From NCBI GenBank assembly GCA_964544655.1, contig CAZJCM010000010.1, forward strand, positions 12,162-76,161: a stretch of DNA of 64,000 nucleotides, given 5' to 3'. Shown here piece after piece: positions 45,504 through 53,830 of this stretch (the first letter of the stretch is position 1; the number at the start of each line of letters is the position of its first letter). The translations under genes and the position numbers were made by a program. Under the pieces are notes generated by a model. It worked only from the letters and a program-made list of their open reading frames with translations, was not told the DNA's origin and did not search any database. This stretch comes from HyVt-443 sp964544655. GTDB lineage: Bacteria; Pseudomonadota; Gammaproteobacteria; Chromatiales; Chromatiaceae.

Positions 45504-46084
45504 CGAGCGACCCGGAGATGACATGGGCGACGAAGGAGCCCGACCAGGGCTGGCTGCCGGAGGCCCGGCAGTGTCCATCGCCAAACTGTGATCCACGCCC
45601 GGCAGGATGCACTATCGATCTACTGGTGATTCACAACATCAGCCTGCCACCTGGTGAGTTCGGGGGTCCCTGGATCGACCAGTTGTTCCTCAATCGGCTG
45701 GAGCCGGCTGCCCACCCCTATTTCCAGGAGATTCACCAGCATCGGGTCTCCGCGCATCTGCTGATCCGCCGGGATGGTGAATGCATTCAATATGTACCGT
45801 TCGATCGGCGCGCCTGGCATGCCGGGGTCTCCTGCTTCCAGGGCCGTGAAGCCTGCAACGACTTCTCCATCGGCATCGAGCTGGAGGGTGCTGATCAGAT
45901 ACCCTACAGCGATGCGCAATACCGGCGCCTGATCCTGGTCAGCCGGGAGATCATGGCCCGCTACCCCGCCATTACCCCAGAGCGCATCACCGGCCACAGC
46001 GATATCGCCCCGGACCGCAAGACCGATCCGGGGCCGGCGTTCGACTGGGAGCGGTATCGGCAAGGAGTATCAGAAAAGGCGTGA
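45500..46084 (+). CDS. ampD: 1,6-anhydro-N-acetylmuramyl-L-alanine amidase AmpD
   Basis: 194 residues from the ATG at 45500, overlapping the CBS gene as ATGA. It is an amidase_2 fold with zinc ligands and catalytic residues in LLVIHNISLPPGEFGGPWIDQLF, HLLIRRDGECIQYVPFDRRAWHAGVS, FSIGIELEG and TGHSDIAPDRKTDPGPAFDW. It cleaves anhydro-muropeptides in cytoplasmic cell-wall recycling. Its coupling to the DUF1538/PII/CBS genes is unexpected, as ampD is more often beside ampE. Confidence 0.93.
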   Translation: MTSDPEMTWATKEPDQGWLPEARQCPSPNCDPRPAGCTIDLLVIHNISLPPGEFGGPWIDQLFLNRLEPAAHPYFQEIHQHRVSAHLLIRRDGECIQYVPFDRRAWHAGVSCFQGREACNDFSIGIELEGADQIPYSDAQYRRLILVSREIMARYPAITPERITGHSDIAPDRKTDPGPAFDWERYRQGVSEKA

Positions 46085-46207
46085 ATAGCCATCATCCATG
46101 AAACAAAAGGGCCAAGGGTATTGGTGGATGCGCTGCGCTTATCCAGCCTGCAAAACGACCAAATCTTAAAGAGGATGGGTTAATCGAATAGGCAACCACC
46201 GCCCCGC

Positions 46208-46834
46208 TCACCAATAGGCCAGCAGCCGCCCATCCTCGATCTTGTGCTCGAAACGGCGCAGCGGCCGTTTGCCCTTGGCGATGCACTCCCCGCTCTCGAT
46301 ATCGAACGCCCACTCATGCTTGGGACAGGTCAGGGTCTTGCCCTCCAGGGCCAGATGGGGGATATCGGTCACCTGATGGGGGCAGCGGCTATCGTAGACC
46401 CGGATCTCATCGCCGGTGCGGTAGATGAACAGGTGGCGCCCGTCGATCTCGAAATAGGCGGCCTCCGCCTCGGGAATCTCCGCCACCGCTGTCACATCGT
46501 GCCACTGGGCCTCCGCATCCAGGTTCTCGGGACGAAACTCGGGGATGTCCATATCCAGCAGGATCTCGGTGGCCCAGACGATCTTCGCCAGCCCCAGCAC
46601 CGGAAACGCCATCAGCAGGGCATCGAGGATCTCGTTGGGCGAGGCGCCGTTACGCAGGGCGCGGGTGAGGTACTGACGAAAACCGCCCTCTGTCTGCACC
46701 GCCACCTTGGTGATGACCGAGATCAGATCCCGGGTGCGGGTATCGAGATGGGTCTCCGACTCCTTGAGAAACTTGAAATAGGCCCCCATCGCTTCGGGTC
46801 GGGCTTTCAACAGATAGTTCAGGGCACTACTCAT
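46208..46834 (-). CDS. Carboxymuconolactone decarboxylase-like + Rieske [2Fe-2S] fusion
   Basis: 208 residues. Residues about 15-95 are a CMD/AhpD-like helical domain (RDLISVITKVAVQTEGGFRQYLTRALRNGASPNEILDALLMAF) with no CxxC, so no AhpD-type redox activity. Residues about 105-208 are a Rieske ferredoxin domain with both ligand pairs: CPHQ and CPKHEW. Its arrangement (SRCPHQVTDIPHLALEGKTLTCPKHEWAFDIESGEC) is like small NirD/ferredoxin-type Rieske proteins. The reaction is not known. GGAGATA precedes the ATG. No oxygenase genes are adjacent. Confidence 0.85.
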   Translation of the reverse strand: MSSALNYLLKARPEAMGAYFKFLKESETHLDTRTRDLISVITKVAVQTEGGFRQYLTRALRNGASPNEILDALLMAFPVLGLAKIVWATEILLDMDIPEFRPENLDAEAQWHDVTAVAEIPEAEAAYFEIDGRHLFIYRTGDEIRVYDSRCPHQVTDIPHLALEGKTLTCPKHEWAFDIESGECIAKGKRPLRRFEHKIEDGRLLAYW

Positions 46835-47032
46835 GATGCGTATCTCCTCGTTCGCTTCGTTCTGTCGCTACAACCGGGTCGATCGGTATGGTCCCTGCAC
46901 CCACTGAGAGAGGGAAACAGGGCCCAGATACAGAGTCGCTCCACATATATCGAGTATTACGGTATGGGCAGGTGATTTGACTCCGCCCCTTGAGGACAAC
47001 CGGAAGACAACCAAAGAGACAATCTATCCCAA

Positions 47033-47064
47033 CCAGAAAAAAAGAAAAGCCGCAAAAAAAGCGG
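47033..47064 (-). terminator. Probable terminator of ribF-ileS-lspA
   Basis: On the minus strand a short stem CCGC-TTTTTTT-GCGG is followed by CTTTTCTTTTTTT. The stem is only 4 bp, but the T-tract is long. It lies just after the lspA stop. Confidence 0.5.
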
Positions 47065-47066
47065 AA

Positions 47067-47543
47067 TCAACGGCCTGGCGCCTCTGGTTTTTGCAAAAAG
47101 TTGTCGAGGATGAACAGGAACACGCCAAGAAAGATGGCGGAATCGGCCAGATTGAAGGCGGGCCAGTGCCAGCTACCGTAGTAGAAATCGAGAAAGTCGA
47201 TGACGTAACCGTGCACCACACGGTCGATCAGGTTGCCCAGGGCACCACCGATGATCAGACTGAGACCGATGGCCAGGCGCCGCTGATCCGGCTGCAGGCG
47301 CTTCAGCCAGAGCAACAGGATGCCGCTGACGATGGTTGCGAGCAGGGTGAAGAACCAGCGTTGCCAGCCGCCCTGGTCACTGAGCATGCTGAAGGCCGCC
47401 CCCTCGTTGTGCGCCAGGACCAGGTTGAAGTGCGGCAGCAGGGGGACCAACTCGTACAGCTGCAGGCTGGCCGAGACCAGCTGCTTGCTGGCCTGATCCA
47501 GGACCACGACGATGGCGGAGAGCCTGAGCCAGCGTAACATCAT
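47067..47543 (-). CDS. lspA: Lipoprotein signal peptidase II
   Basis: 158 residues with four TM helices. Catalytic Asp motifs: NLIDRVVHGYVIDFLDF (GGALGNLIDR) and FNLADSAI; also VVVLDQASKQLV and LAHNEGAAFS. It cleaves prolipoprotein signal peptides in the inner membrane. It overlaps the ileS stop by one base (TGATG) as in the conserved ribF-ileS-lspA order. The usual downstream fkpB-ispH pair is not present here. Confidence 0.97.
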   Translation of the reverse strand: MMLRWLRLSAIVVVLDQASKQLVSASLQLYELVPLLPHFNLVLAHNEGAAFSMLSDQGGWQRWFFTLLATIVSGILLLWLKRLQPDQRRLAIGLSLIIGGALGNLIDRVVHGYVIDFLDFYYGSWHWPAFNLADSAIFLGVFLFILDNFLQKPEAPGR

Positions 47544-50371
47544 CAGGCGAAGCGCCGCTCCTCGCCCTCACCCTCGATATTCTCCACGCAGCGACCACAG
47601 ATCTCGGGATGGTCCGGGTTCGTGCCCACATCCTCCCGATGGTGCCAGCAGCGGGCGCACTTGGGATGCCCGCTGGCGCTGGCACGGATCGCCAGCCCGG
47701 CCACGTCACCCGCCTCCAGGCCATCCGGCCGTGCCGACCAGGGGTGAATCCGGGCATAGGAGGTGATCAGGACGAAGCGCAACTCGTCGCCCAGGGATTG
47801 CAGCTGATCATACAACGCATCATCACAGTAGAGATCCACCTCCGCATCCAGCGAGGAGCCGATCACCCCATCAGCACGCAGTGTTTCCAGCTGCTTGCCC
47901 ACGGCAGCACGCACCTCGATCACCTGCGCCCAGTAAGCACGATCGAAGGCGTCGTCCCGGTCCAGGGCAAACAGGCCTTCGTACCAGCGCTCGGTAAACA
48001 CGGTCTCCCCCCGCTGACCCGGGATATGCTGCCAGATCTCGTCAGCGGTGAAGCTGAGGATTGGCGCCAGCCAGCGCACCATGGCCTCGATGATGTGATA
48101 CATGGCGGTCTGGCAGGAGCGCCGCCCCAGACTGTCGGCCGCGGTGGTGTACTGCCGGTCCTTGATCACATCCAGGTAGAAACCGCCCATCTCATTGACA
48201 CAGAAGTTATGGATCTTCTGGAAGATCTGGTGAAACTGATACTCCTCATAGGCCTGGCGAAACTCCTGCTGCAGCTGCAGCGCCCGGTCCACCGCCCAAC
48301 GGTCGAGTTCGATCATCCGTTCTGGTGCCACCATGTTGCGGTTCGGATCGAAGCCATTGAGATTGGCCAGCAGGAAGCGGGCGGTATTGCGGATACGCCG
48401 GTAGGCGTCGGCAGTGCGGCGCAGGATCTCGTCGGAGACGCTCATCTCGCCACGGTAGTCGGTGGAGGCCACCCACAGCCGGATGATATCGGCCCCCAGC
48501 TTCTTCATCACCTTCTGCGGACTGACCACGTTGCCCAGGGACTTGGACATCTTGTGGCCCTTGGCATCGACGGTAAAGCCATGGGTCAGCACGCCCTTGT
48601 AGGGGGCGCAGCCATCGATGGCCACCGCAGTGAGCAGGGAAGACTGGAACCAGCCACGATGCTGATCCGAACCTTCGAGATAGAGGTCGGCGGGAAACTC
48701 CAGCTCCGGTCGCGGCCGCAATACCGAGAAGTGGGTAACACCAGAGTCGAACCAGACGTCCAGGGTGTCCATCACCTTCTCGTACTGCTCCGCCTCATCG
48801 CCCAGCAGCACCGCCGGATCCAGGGAGAACCAGGCCTCGATACCCTCCTGCTCCACCCGTTGCGCCACCGCTTCCACCAGGCGCGCGGTCTCAGGATGCA
48901 ACTCCCCGGTCACCTTGTTAATGAACAGGGCGATGGGCACCCCCCAAGTGCGCTGCCGGGAGATGCACCAATCCGGGCGGTTCTCCACCATGCCCTTGAT
49001 CCGCGCCTCCCCCCAGTCGGGGGTGAAGGCGACCTTTTCGATCTCCGCCAGGGCGGTCTTGCGCAACCCCTTCTGCTCCATGCTGATGAACCACTGGGGG
49101 GTGGCGCGGAAGATGATGGGCGTCTTATGGCGCCAGCAATGGGGATAGCTGTGCGTCAGCCGCGCCTCCTGCAGCAGGGCACCGCGGACCTTCAGTAGCT
49201 CGATCACCTTCTCATTGGCGGTGAAGACATGTTCACCCTCGAAGTATTCGGTACCGGGCAGGAAGCGGCCATCGCCGCCCACCGGATTGTCCACCGGCAG
49301 ATCGTAGCGCTGGCCGACCACATAGTCCTCCAGGCCGTGGCCTGGCGCGGTGTGGACCGCACCGGTACCCGCTTCGAGGGTAACATGCTCGCCGAGGATG
49401 ATGGGCACCTCCCGGTCCAGAAAACAATGTTTCAGGCTGAGCCCCTCAAAGGCATCGCCACGGCCGTAGGCGATGACGTGGTAGTGCTCGATACCCCAGC
49501 GATCCATGGTCTCCTTCAGCAGCCCCTCGGCCACCATCAGCCGCTCCTTGCCCTGCGGGCCGTCGGCCTGCACCAACACATACTCCAGGGCGGGATTCAG
49601 GGCCACCGCCTGGTTGGCCGGCAGGGTCCAGGGCGTGGTGGTCCAGATGACCACCGACATGGGCCCCTCGCCATGTCCTTCCGGCACCGAATGGCAGCGC
49701 GCCAGCAGCGCCTCCGGATCCATCACCTGAAAGCGCACGTCGATGGCGAAGGACTCCTTGTCCTTGTACTCCACCTCCGCCTCGGCCAGCGCGGAACCGC
49801 AGTCGGTACACCAGTGCACCGGCTTGTAACCCTTGTGCACATGGCCGTTCTCCACGATACGGCCAAGGGCACGGATGATATTCGCCTCGGTGGCATAGTC
49901 CATGGTCAGATAGGGATTATCCCAATCACCGATCACACCCAGGCGCTGGAAATCGACCCGCTGACGCTGTATCTGTTTGCCGGCGTAGTCACGGCAGGCG
50001 ACCCGGAACTCGGCCGCCGTCACCTTGCCGCCGGGCTTGCCCACCTTCTTCTCCACCTGCAGTTCGATGGGCAAACCATGACAATCCCAGCCCGGCACGT
50101 AAGGGGCGTCGAAACCGTCCAGGGTGCGGCTCTTGACGATGAAATCCTTGATCACCTTGTTCACCGCATGGCCGATGTGGATCTCGCCATTCGCATAGGG
50201 CGGGCCATCGTGGAGAATGAACTTGGGCCGGCCGGCGCCGGCGTCACGGATCATCTGGTACAAACCCATCTTTTCCCAACGTTTCAGCATCTCCGGCTCA
50301 CGCTGGGCAAGGTTGCCCTTCATGGGAAAACCGGTCTTTGGAAGGTTTAGGGTACTCTTGTAATCAGTCAC
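47543..50371 (-). CDS. ileS: Isoleucyl-tRNA synthetase
   Basis: 942 residues, the normal bacterial length. Class I signatures are HIGH in ANGEIHIGHAVNKVIKDF and KMSKS at about residue 606 (GHKMSKSLGNVVSPQ). The CP1 editing domain and WCISRQRTWGVPI are typical, and a C-terminal zinc finger reads CARCWHHREDVG...CGRCVENI. It charges tRNA-Ile. It is the central gene of ribF-ileS-lspA. Confidence 0.98.
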   Translation of the reverse strand: MTDYKSTLNLPKTGFPMKGNLAQREPEMLKRWEKMGLYQMIRDAGAGRPKFILHDGPPYANGEIHIGHAVNKVIKDFIVKSRTLDGFDAPYVPGWDCHGLPIELQVEKKVGKPGGKVTAAEFRVACRDYAGKQIQRQRVDFQRLGVIGDWDNPYLTMDYATEANIIRALGRIVENGHVHKGYKPVHWCTDCGSALAEAEVEYKDKESFAIDVRFQVMDPEALLARCHSVPEGHGEGPMSVVIWTTTPWTLPANQAVALNPALEYVLVQADGPQGKERLMVAEGLLKETMDRWGIEHYHVIAYGRGDAFEGLSLKHCFLDREVPIILGEHVTLEAGTGAVHTAPGHGLEDYVVGQRYDLPVDNPVGGDGRFLPGTEYFEGEHVFTANEKVIELLKVRGALLQEARLTHSYPHCWRHKTPIIFRATPQWFISMEQKGLRKTALAEIEKVAFTPDWGEARIKGMVENRPDWCISRQRTWGVPIALFINKVTGELHPETARLVEAVAQRVEQEGIEAWFSLDPAVLLGDEAEQYEKVMDTLDVWFDSGVTHFSVLRPRPELEFPADLYLEGSDQHRGWFQSSLLTAVAIDGCAPYKGVLTHGFTVDAKGHKMSKSLGNVVSPQKVMKKLGADIIRLWVASTDYRGEMSVSDEILRRTADAYRRIRNTARFLLANLNGFDPNRNMVAPERMIELDRWAVDRALQLQQEFRQAYEEYQFHQIFQKIHNFCVNEMGGFYLDVIKDRQYTTAADSLGRRSCQTAMYHIIEAMVRWLAPILSFTADEIWQHIPGQRGETVFTERWYEGLFALDRDDAFDRAYWAQVIEVRAAVGKQLETLRADGVIGSSLDAEVDLYCDDALYDQLQSLGDELRFVLITSYARIHPWSARPDGLEAGDVAGLAIRASASGHPKCARCWHHREDVGTNPDHPEICGRCVENIEGEGEERRFA

Positions 50372-50476
50372 GGCCTGCGCCCTTTGTCAGTAAAATACAG
50401 TTACGATTGCAGGCTGGAAGCATAGCGCCCAACCTGCCGATCAATACACATTGCCTTTGCGGTAATCTTGCCGGCC

Positions 50477-51406
50477 TCACTTCCTGAAACAGTCACGTGC
50501 CGCCTGGCTGTCCAGTTCGATCTGTTGCCGCAGCTGCTCAAACGAGTCGAACCGCTGTTCATCACGCAGCTTGCGACAGAACTCCACCTGTACGTGCTCA
50601 CCATAGATGGTGCGATCGAAATCGAACAGATGCACCTCCAGCAGGTAACGGGGATCCCCCGTCACCGTAGGCCGGTTGCCGATATTGGCCACCCCGGGCA
50701 ACGGCGATGCCCCCAGCCCATAGACCTCGACCGCATAGACTCCGCGTAACGGGCTGACCCGGCGGTGCAGGTCGATATTGGCGGTGGGGAAGCCGATGGT
50801 CCGGCCCCGAGCATCCCCATGGGCCACCCGGCCGCAGATCCGATAGGGGCGCCCCAGGTAGTGTGCCGCCCGGGAGAGATCGCCACTGGCCAGCAGTTCC
50901 CGGATACGGGTGCTGCTCACACGCTCATCCCCAACGGCAAAGGTGTTCATGTTCTCCACCCCGAAGCCGTGGCGTGCCCCGGTCTGGCGCAGAAACCCGA
51001 TATCCCCCTCACGCCCATGGCCAAAACGAAAATCATCGCCGACGAACAGGTAATCCACCGCCAGCCCGTCCAGCAACAGCCGTTGCACGAAATCGGCGGC
51101 GGACATGGCGGCCAGCCGCTGGTTGAACTCCAGCAATACCACCCGCTGGATACCTACGTCACGCAGCGCCTGCAGTTTCTCCCGCAGCCGGGTCAACCGC
51201 GCCGGTGCCCGCTCCGGGGAGAAATACTCCTGGGGCTGGGGCTCGAAGGTGATCACCGTGGCCGGCAAGCCACGCTCACCAGCCTTCTGCAACAGGTGGC
51301 GAAACACCGCCTGATGGCCCAGGTGGACCCCATCGAAGTTACCGATGGTCGCCACACAGCCCCGGTGTTCGGGCCGCAGATTGTGTAAACCGCGAATGAG
51401 CTGCAT
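50477..51406 (-). CDS. ribF: Bifunctional riboflavin kinase / FAD synthetase
   Basis: 309 residues. The N-terminal nucleotidyltransferase domain has IGNFDGVHLGHQAVF, DFVQRLLLDGLAVDYLFVGDDFRFGHGREGD and SSTRIRELLASGD. The C-terminal flavokinase domain has GRVAHGDARGRTIGFPTANID, GVYAVEV and NIGNRPTVTG. It makes FMN and FAD. About 105 bp separate it from ileS downstream. Confidence 0.97.
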   Translation of the reverse strand: MQLIRGLHNLRPEHRGCVATIGNFDGVHLGHQAVFRHLLQKAGERGLPATVITFEPQPQEYFSPERAPARLTRLREKLQALRDVGIQRVVLLEFNQRLAAMSAADFVQRLLLDGLAVDYLFVGDDFRFGHGREGDIGFLRQTGARHGFGVENMNTFAVGDERVSSTRIRELLASGDLSRAAHYLGRPYRICGRVAHGDARGRTIGFPTANIDLHRRVSPLRGVYAVEVYGLGASPLPGVANIGNRPTVTGDPRYLLEVHLFDFDRTIYGEHVQVEFCRKLRDEQRFDSFEQLRQQIELDSQAARDCFRK

Positions 51407-51577
51407 CAGTGTCGATCAATAAAGGAACGGTGATCAAAACGGGTTATTATAGGGGCAATAGGCGCCCAAGTCGCGGATTACATGGGCGTCTTACCAATTA
51501 AGCGGCCGGCGCTCCACCCGCTGATCGCCTCTTCCCCCCGGATCGCCCCATAGCCACCACGAACAAGCACGCAACCA

Positions 51578-53101
51578 TCAACGGCCCTGAAAATCCCGCA
51601 GCCGCACACCGACGGCGAACAGAGTGATGAAATAGGCCGCGGCACCGGCGAGGATCAGGCCACACAACCACCAGATCCTCGACCAACTGTCCCGCACCAC
51701 CCAGTCGGCCGTCTCGCCACTGGCAAAATAGAGCAGCAGCCCCAGCACTAGGCTGGCGGCGAGCCCCTGGGCCAGCAACCGCGGCCAACCTGCCACGGGC
51801 CGATAGACGCGCTCCCGCAGCAAGCCACGGAACAGCAGGCCGGCATTCAGCGTGGCCGACAGGGTGGTCGCCAGGGCCAGCCCGGCATGGGCCAGAGGAA
51901 ATACCAGGATCAGGTTCAGCACCATATTGGAGACCATGGCGATCACCGCGAAACGTACCGGTGTCTTGGTATCCTGCCGTGCGTAGAAGCCAGGCGCCAG
52001 CACCTTGATCATAATGAAAGGGGTCAGCCCCAGGGCGTAGGCCATCAGGCTGCGGCGGGCCATGAACACGTCGTCCGCCGTAAACTCACCCGACTGAAAC
52101 AGGGTGGCGATCATCGGCCCCGCCAGCAACAACAGTCCCACCGAGGCCGGCAATCCCAGCAACAGGGTCCAGCGCAGCCCCCAATCGATGGTGTGGGAGA
52201 ACGCCTCTGGTGTATCGGCAGCATGCTTGCGCGACAGGCTGGGCAGGATCACCGTCCCCAGCGCCACTCCCAGCACGCCGAGAGGAAACTCCATCAGGCG
52301 GTCGGAGTAATAGAGCCAGGAGATACTACCGCTGACCAGAAACGAGGCGATCAGGGTGTCCAGCAGCAGGTTCAACTGGGTCACCGAGACACCGAACAGG
52401 GCCGGCAGCATCAGCCGGCCGATGCGCCTGACCCCCTCATCCTTCGGCGCAAAGACGAATCGTGGCAGCAGCTTCATCTGATGCAGAAACGGCAGCTGGA
52501 ACAGAAACTGGGCGACCCCGGCAATCAATACGCCCCAGGCCAATGCCACCACGGGCTGGTCCATCCGTGGCGCCAGCCAGAAGGCGCATGCGATGAGAGA
52601 GATATTGAGCAGCACCGGCGTGAAGGCAGGCACGCCGAAGCGGTTGTGCGCATTCATGATGCCGCCGGCAAAGGCGGTCAGGGAGATGAACAGCAGGTAG
52701 GGAAACGTCAGCCGCAACATATCGGCGGCCAGCACCATCTTCTCCGGGTCACCGATAAACCCCGGCGCGAACAGCATCACCAGCAGTGGCGCACCGATGA
52801 CCCCGAGCAGGGTCACCAGCAGCAGCACGCCGCCCAGGGTACCCGCCACATGATCGACAAACAGCTTCAGCTCAGCGAAGCTGCGCTTCTCTTTATAGGC
52901 GGAGAGAACAGGCACGAAGGCGACGGAGAAGGCCCCTTCGGCAAACAGCCGCCGCATGAAATTGGGGATCTTGAAGGCGACGAAGAAGGCATCGGTGGCG
53001 GCGCCGGCACCAAACAGGTGAGCGAGCACCAGGTCGCGGATGAAACCCAGGATACGCGACAACAGGGTATTGGAGCCGACTTTGGCCAGAGATTTGAACA
53101 T
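51578..53101 (-). CDS. murJ: Lipid II flippase MurJ
   Basis: 507 residues from the ATG at 53101; an ORF start at 53293 overlaps the rpsT region. It has fourteen predicted TM helices and the MurJ pattern: MFKSLAKVGSNTLLSRILGFIRDLVLAHLFGAGAATDAFFVAFKIPNFMRRLFAEGAFSVAFVPVLSAYKE. The arginines of the central cavity (RILGFIRD, RRLFAEGAFS) are present. It flips lipid II across the inner membrane. It is divergent from rpsT and upstream of ribF, the usual gammaproteobacterial arrangement. Confidence 0.96.
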   Translation of the reverse strand: MFKSLAKVGSNTLLSRILGFIRDLVLAHLFGAGAATDAFFVAFKIPNFMRRLFAEGAFSVAFVPVLSAYKEKRSFAELKLFVDHVAGTLGGVLLLVTLLGVIGAPLLVMLFAPGFIGDPEKMVLAADMLRLTFPYLLFISLTAFAGGIMNAHNRFGVPAFTPVLLNISLIACAFWLAPRMDQPVVALAWGVLIAGVAQFLFQLPFLHQMKLLPRFVFAPKDEGVRRIGRLMLPALFGVSVTQLNLLLDTLIASFLVSGSISWLYYSDRLMEFPLGVLGVALGTVILPSLSRKHAADTPEAFSHTIDWGLRWTLLLGLPASVGLLLLAGPMIATLFQSGEFTADDVFMARRSLMAYALGLTPFIMIKVLAPGFYARQDTKTPVRFAVIAMVSNMVLNLILVFPLAHAGLALATTLSATLNAGLLFRGLLRERVYRPVAGWPRLLAQGLAASLVLGLLLYFASGETADWVVRDSWSRIWWLCGLILAGAAAYFITLFAVGVRLRDFQGR

Positions 53102-53194
53102 GGGTCGGACCTCTACACCCTGACTCGATGTTGGAAAGCCGGAGATTATATCCCGTATTCCCTCAAATACAGACAAAAAACTCCACCAAAGGTG

Positions 53195-53223
53195 TTGACA
53201 ACGCCAGCTCTCAGCATCAGAAT
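53195..53223 (+). promoter_or_regulatory. rpsT promoter
   Basis: A perfect TTGACA (53195-53200), a 17-bp spacer, then CAGAAT (53218-53223); AATACT just downstream is an alternative -10. The leader of about 40 nt carries GGGAG before the UUG start. Confidence 0.65.
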
Positions 53224-53267
53224 ACTGCGCTCTTTGAGCTTCATACGATTTTTTTGGGAGAGCTACT

Positions 53268-53528
53268 TTGGCCAACTCAGCACAAGCCCGCAAACGCGCT
53301 CGTCAGGCAGAAAAGCATCGCCAGCACAATGCATCCCGCCGCAGCATGATGCGCACCCACATCAAGAATGTGGTCAAGGCGCTTGATGCCGGTGACAAAG
53401 AGGGCGCTGCCGAAGCCTACACCAAGGCTGTTCCGGTTATCGACCGCATGGCGAACAATGGTCTGATCCACAAGAACAAGGCCGCCCGCCATAAGAGCCG
53501 CCTCAACAAGCAGATCAAGGCGCTGTAA
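53268..53528 (+). CDS. rpsT: Ribosomal protein S20
   Basis: 86 residues starting at a TTG: MANSAQARKRARQAEKHRQHNASRRSMMRTHIKNV, ending NKAARHKSRLNKQIKAL. S20 binds 16S rRNA in the small subunit. The rare UUG start with GGGAG seven bases upstream matches E. coli rpsT, where UUG is needed for autogenous translational control, so the same control is likely here. A strong terminator follows. Confidence 0.98.
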   Translation: MANSAQARKRARQAEKHRQHNASRRSMMRTHIKNVVKALDAGDKEGAAEAYTKAVPVIDRMANNGLIHKNKAARHKSRLNKQIKAL

Positions 53529-53548
53529 CCACCAGCATCTGCTTCAGC

Positions 53549-53577
53549 AAAAAAACCGGCCACAAGCCGGTTTTTTT
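53549..53577 (+). terminator. rpsT terminator
   Basis: Stem AAACCGGC / GCCGGTTT with loop CACAA, flanked by A-run and T-run (TTTTTTT). Strong, and symmetrical enough to work on both strands. Confidence 0.93.
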
Positions 53578-53656
53578 CTGCCCCCATTCATCCAGGAACG
53601 GTGCCACACCACGAACGAAAAAGGCTGGCAGCCTGTAACTTTTCAATTACCTGCGG

Positions 53657-53769
53657 GGCCCCTGACCCTGGGTGTTTCTGGAGAAAACGTCGGCGGCCGG
53701 GATGCCGCCGCCGAGCGTACAGGGACGTATTCACAGCGTTTTCCGGAAGAAGCACCCGGGATCAGGGGC
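53657..53769. repeat. Dispersed inverted repeat, copy C
   Basis: Outer arms GCCCCTGA / TCAGGGGC and GGGTGTTTCTGG / CCGGAAGAAGCACCC surround GGCGGCCGGGATGCCGCCGCC and GAGCGTACAGGGACGTATTC. It is closest to copy A and lies between the convergent rpsT and proB. It is the most regular copy. Confidence 0.82.
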
Positions 53770-53830
53770 GCTATCGAACAGAGCTGAATGGTTGACCTTT
53801 CGCGGCGAAGCGTTGCTCCCGCAGCCCGAA

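Noticed and set aside
47609..49198. 529-codon plus-strand frame opposite ileS
   Set aside because: Antisense shadow of a well-supported tRNA synthetase gene.
51440..51515. tRNA-like stretch between ribF and murJ (minus strand CTTAATTGGTAAGAC)
   Set aside because: It resembles a D-arm, but there is no acceptor stem, no T-arm and no proper anticodon loop. A 7-bp hairpin is all that can be supported.
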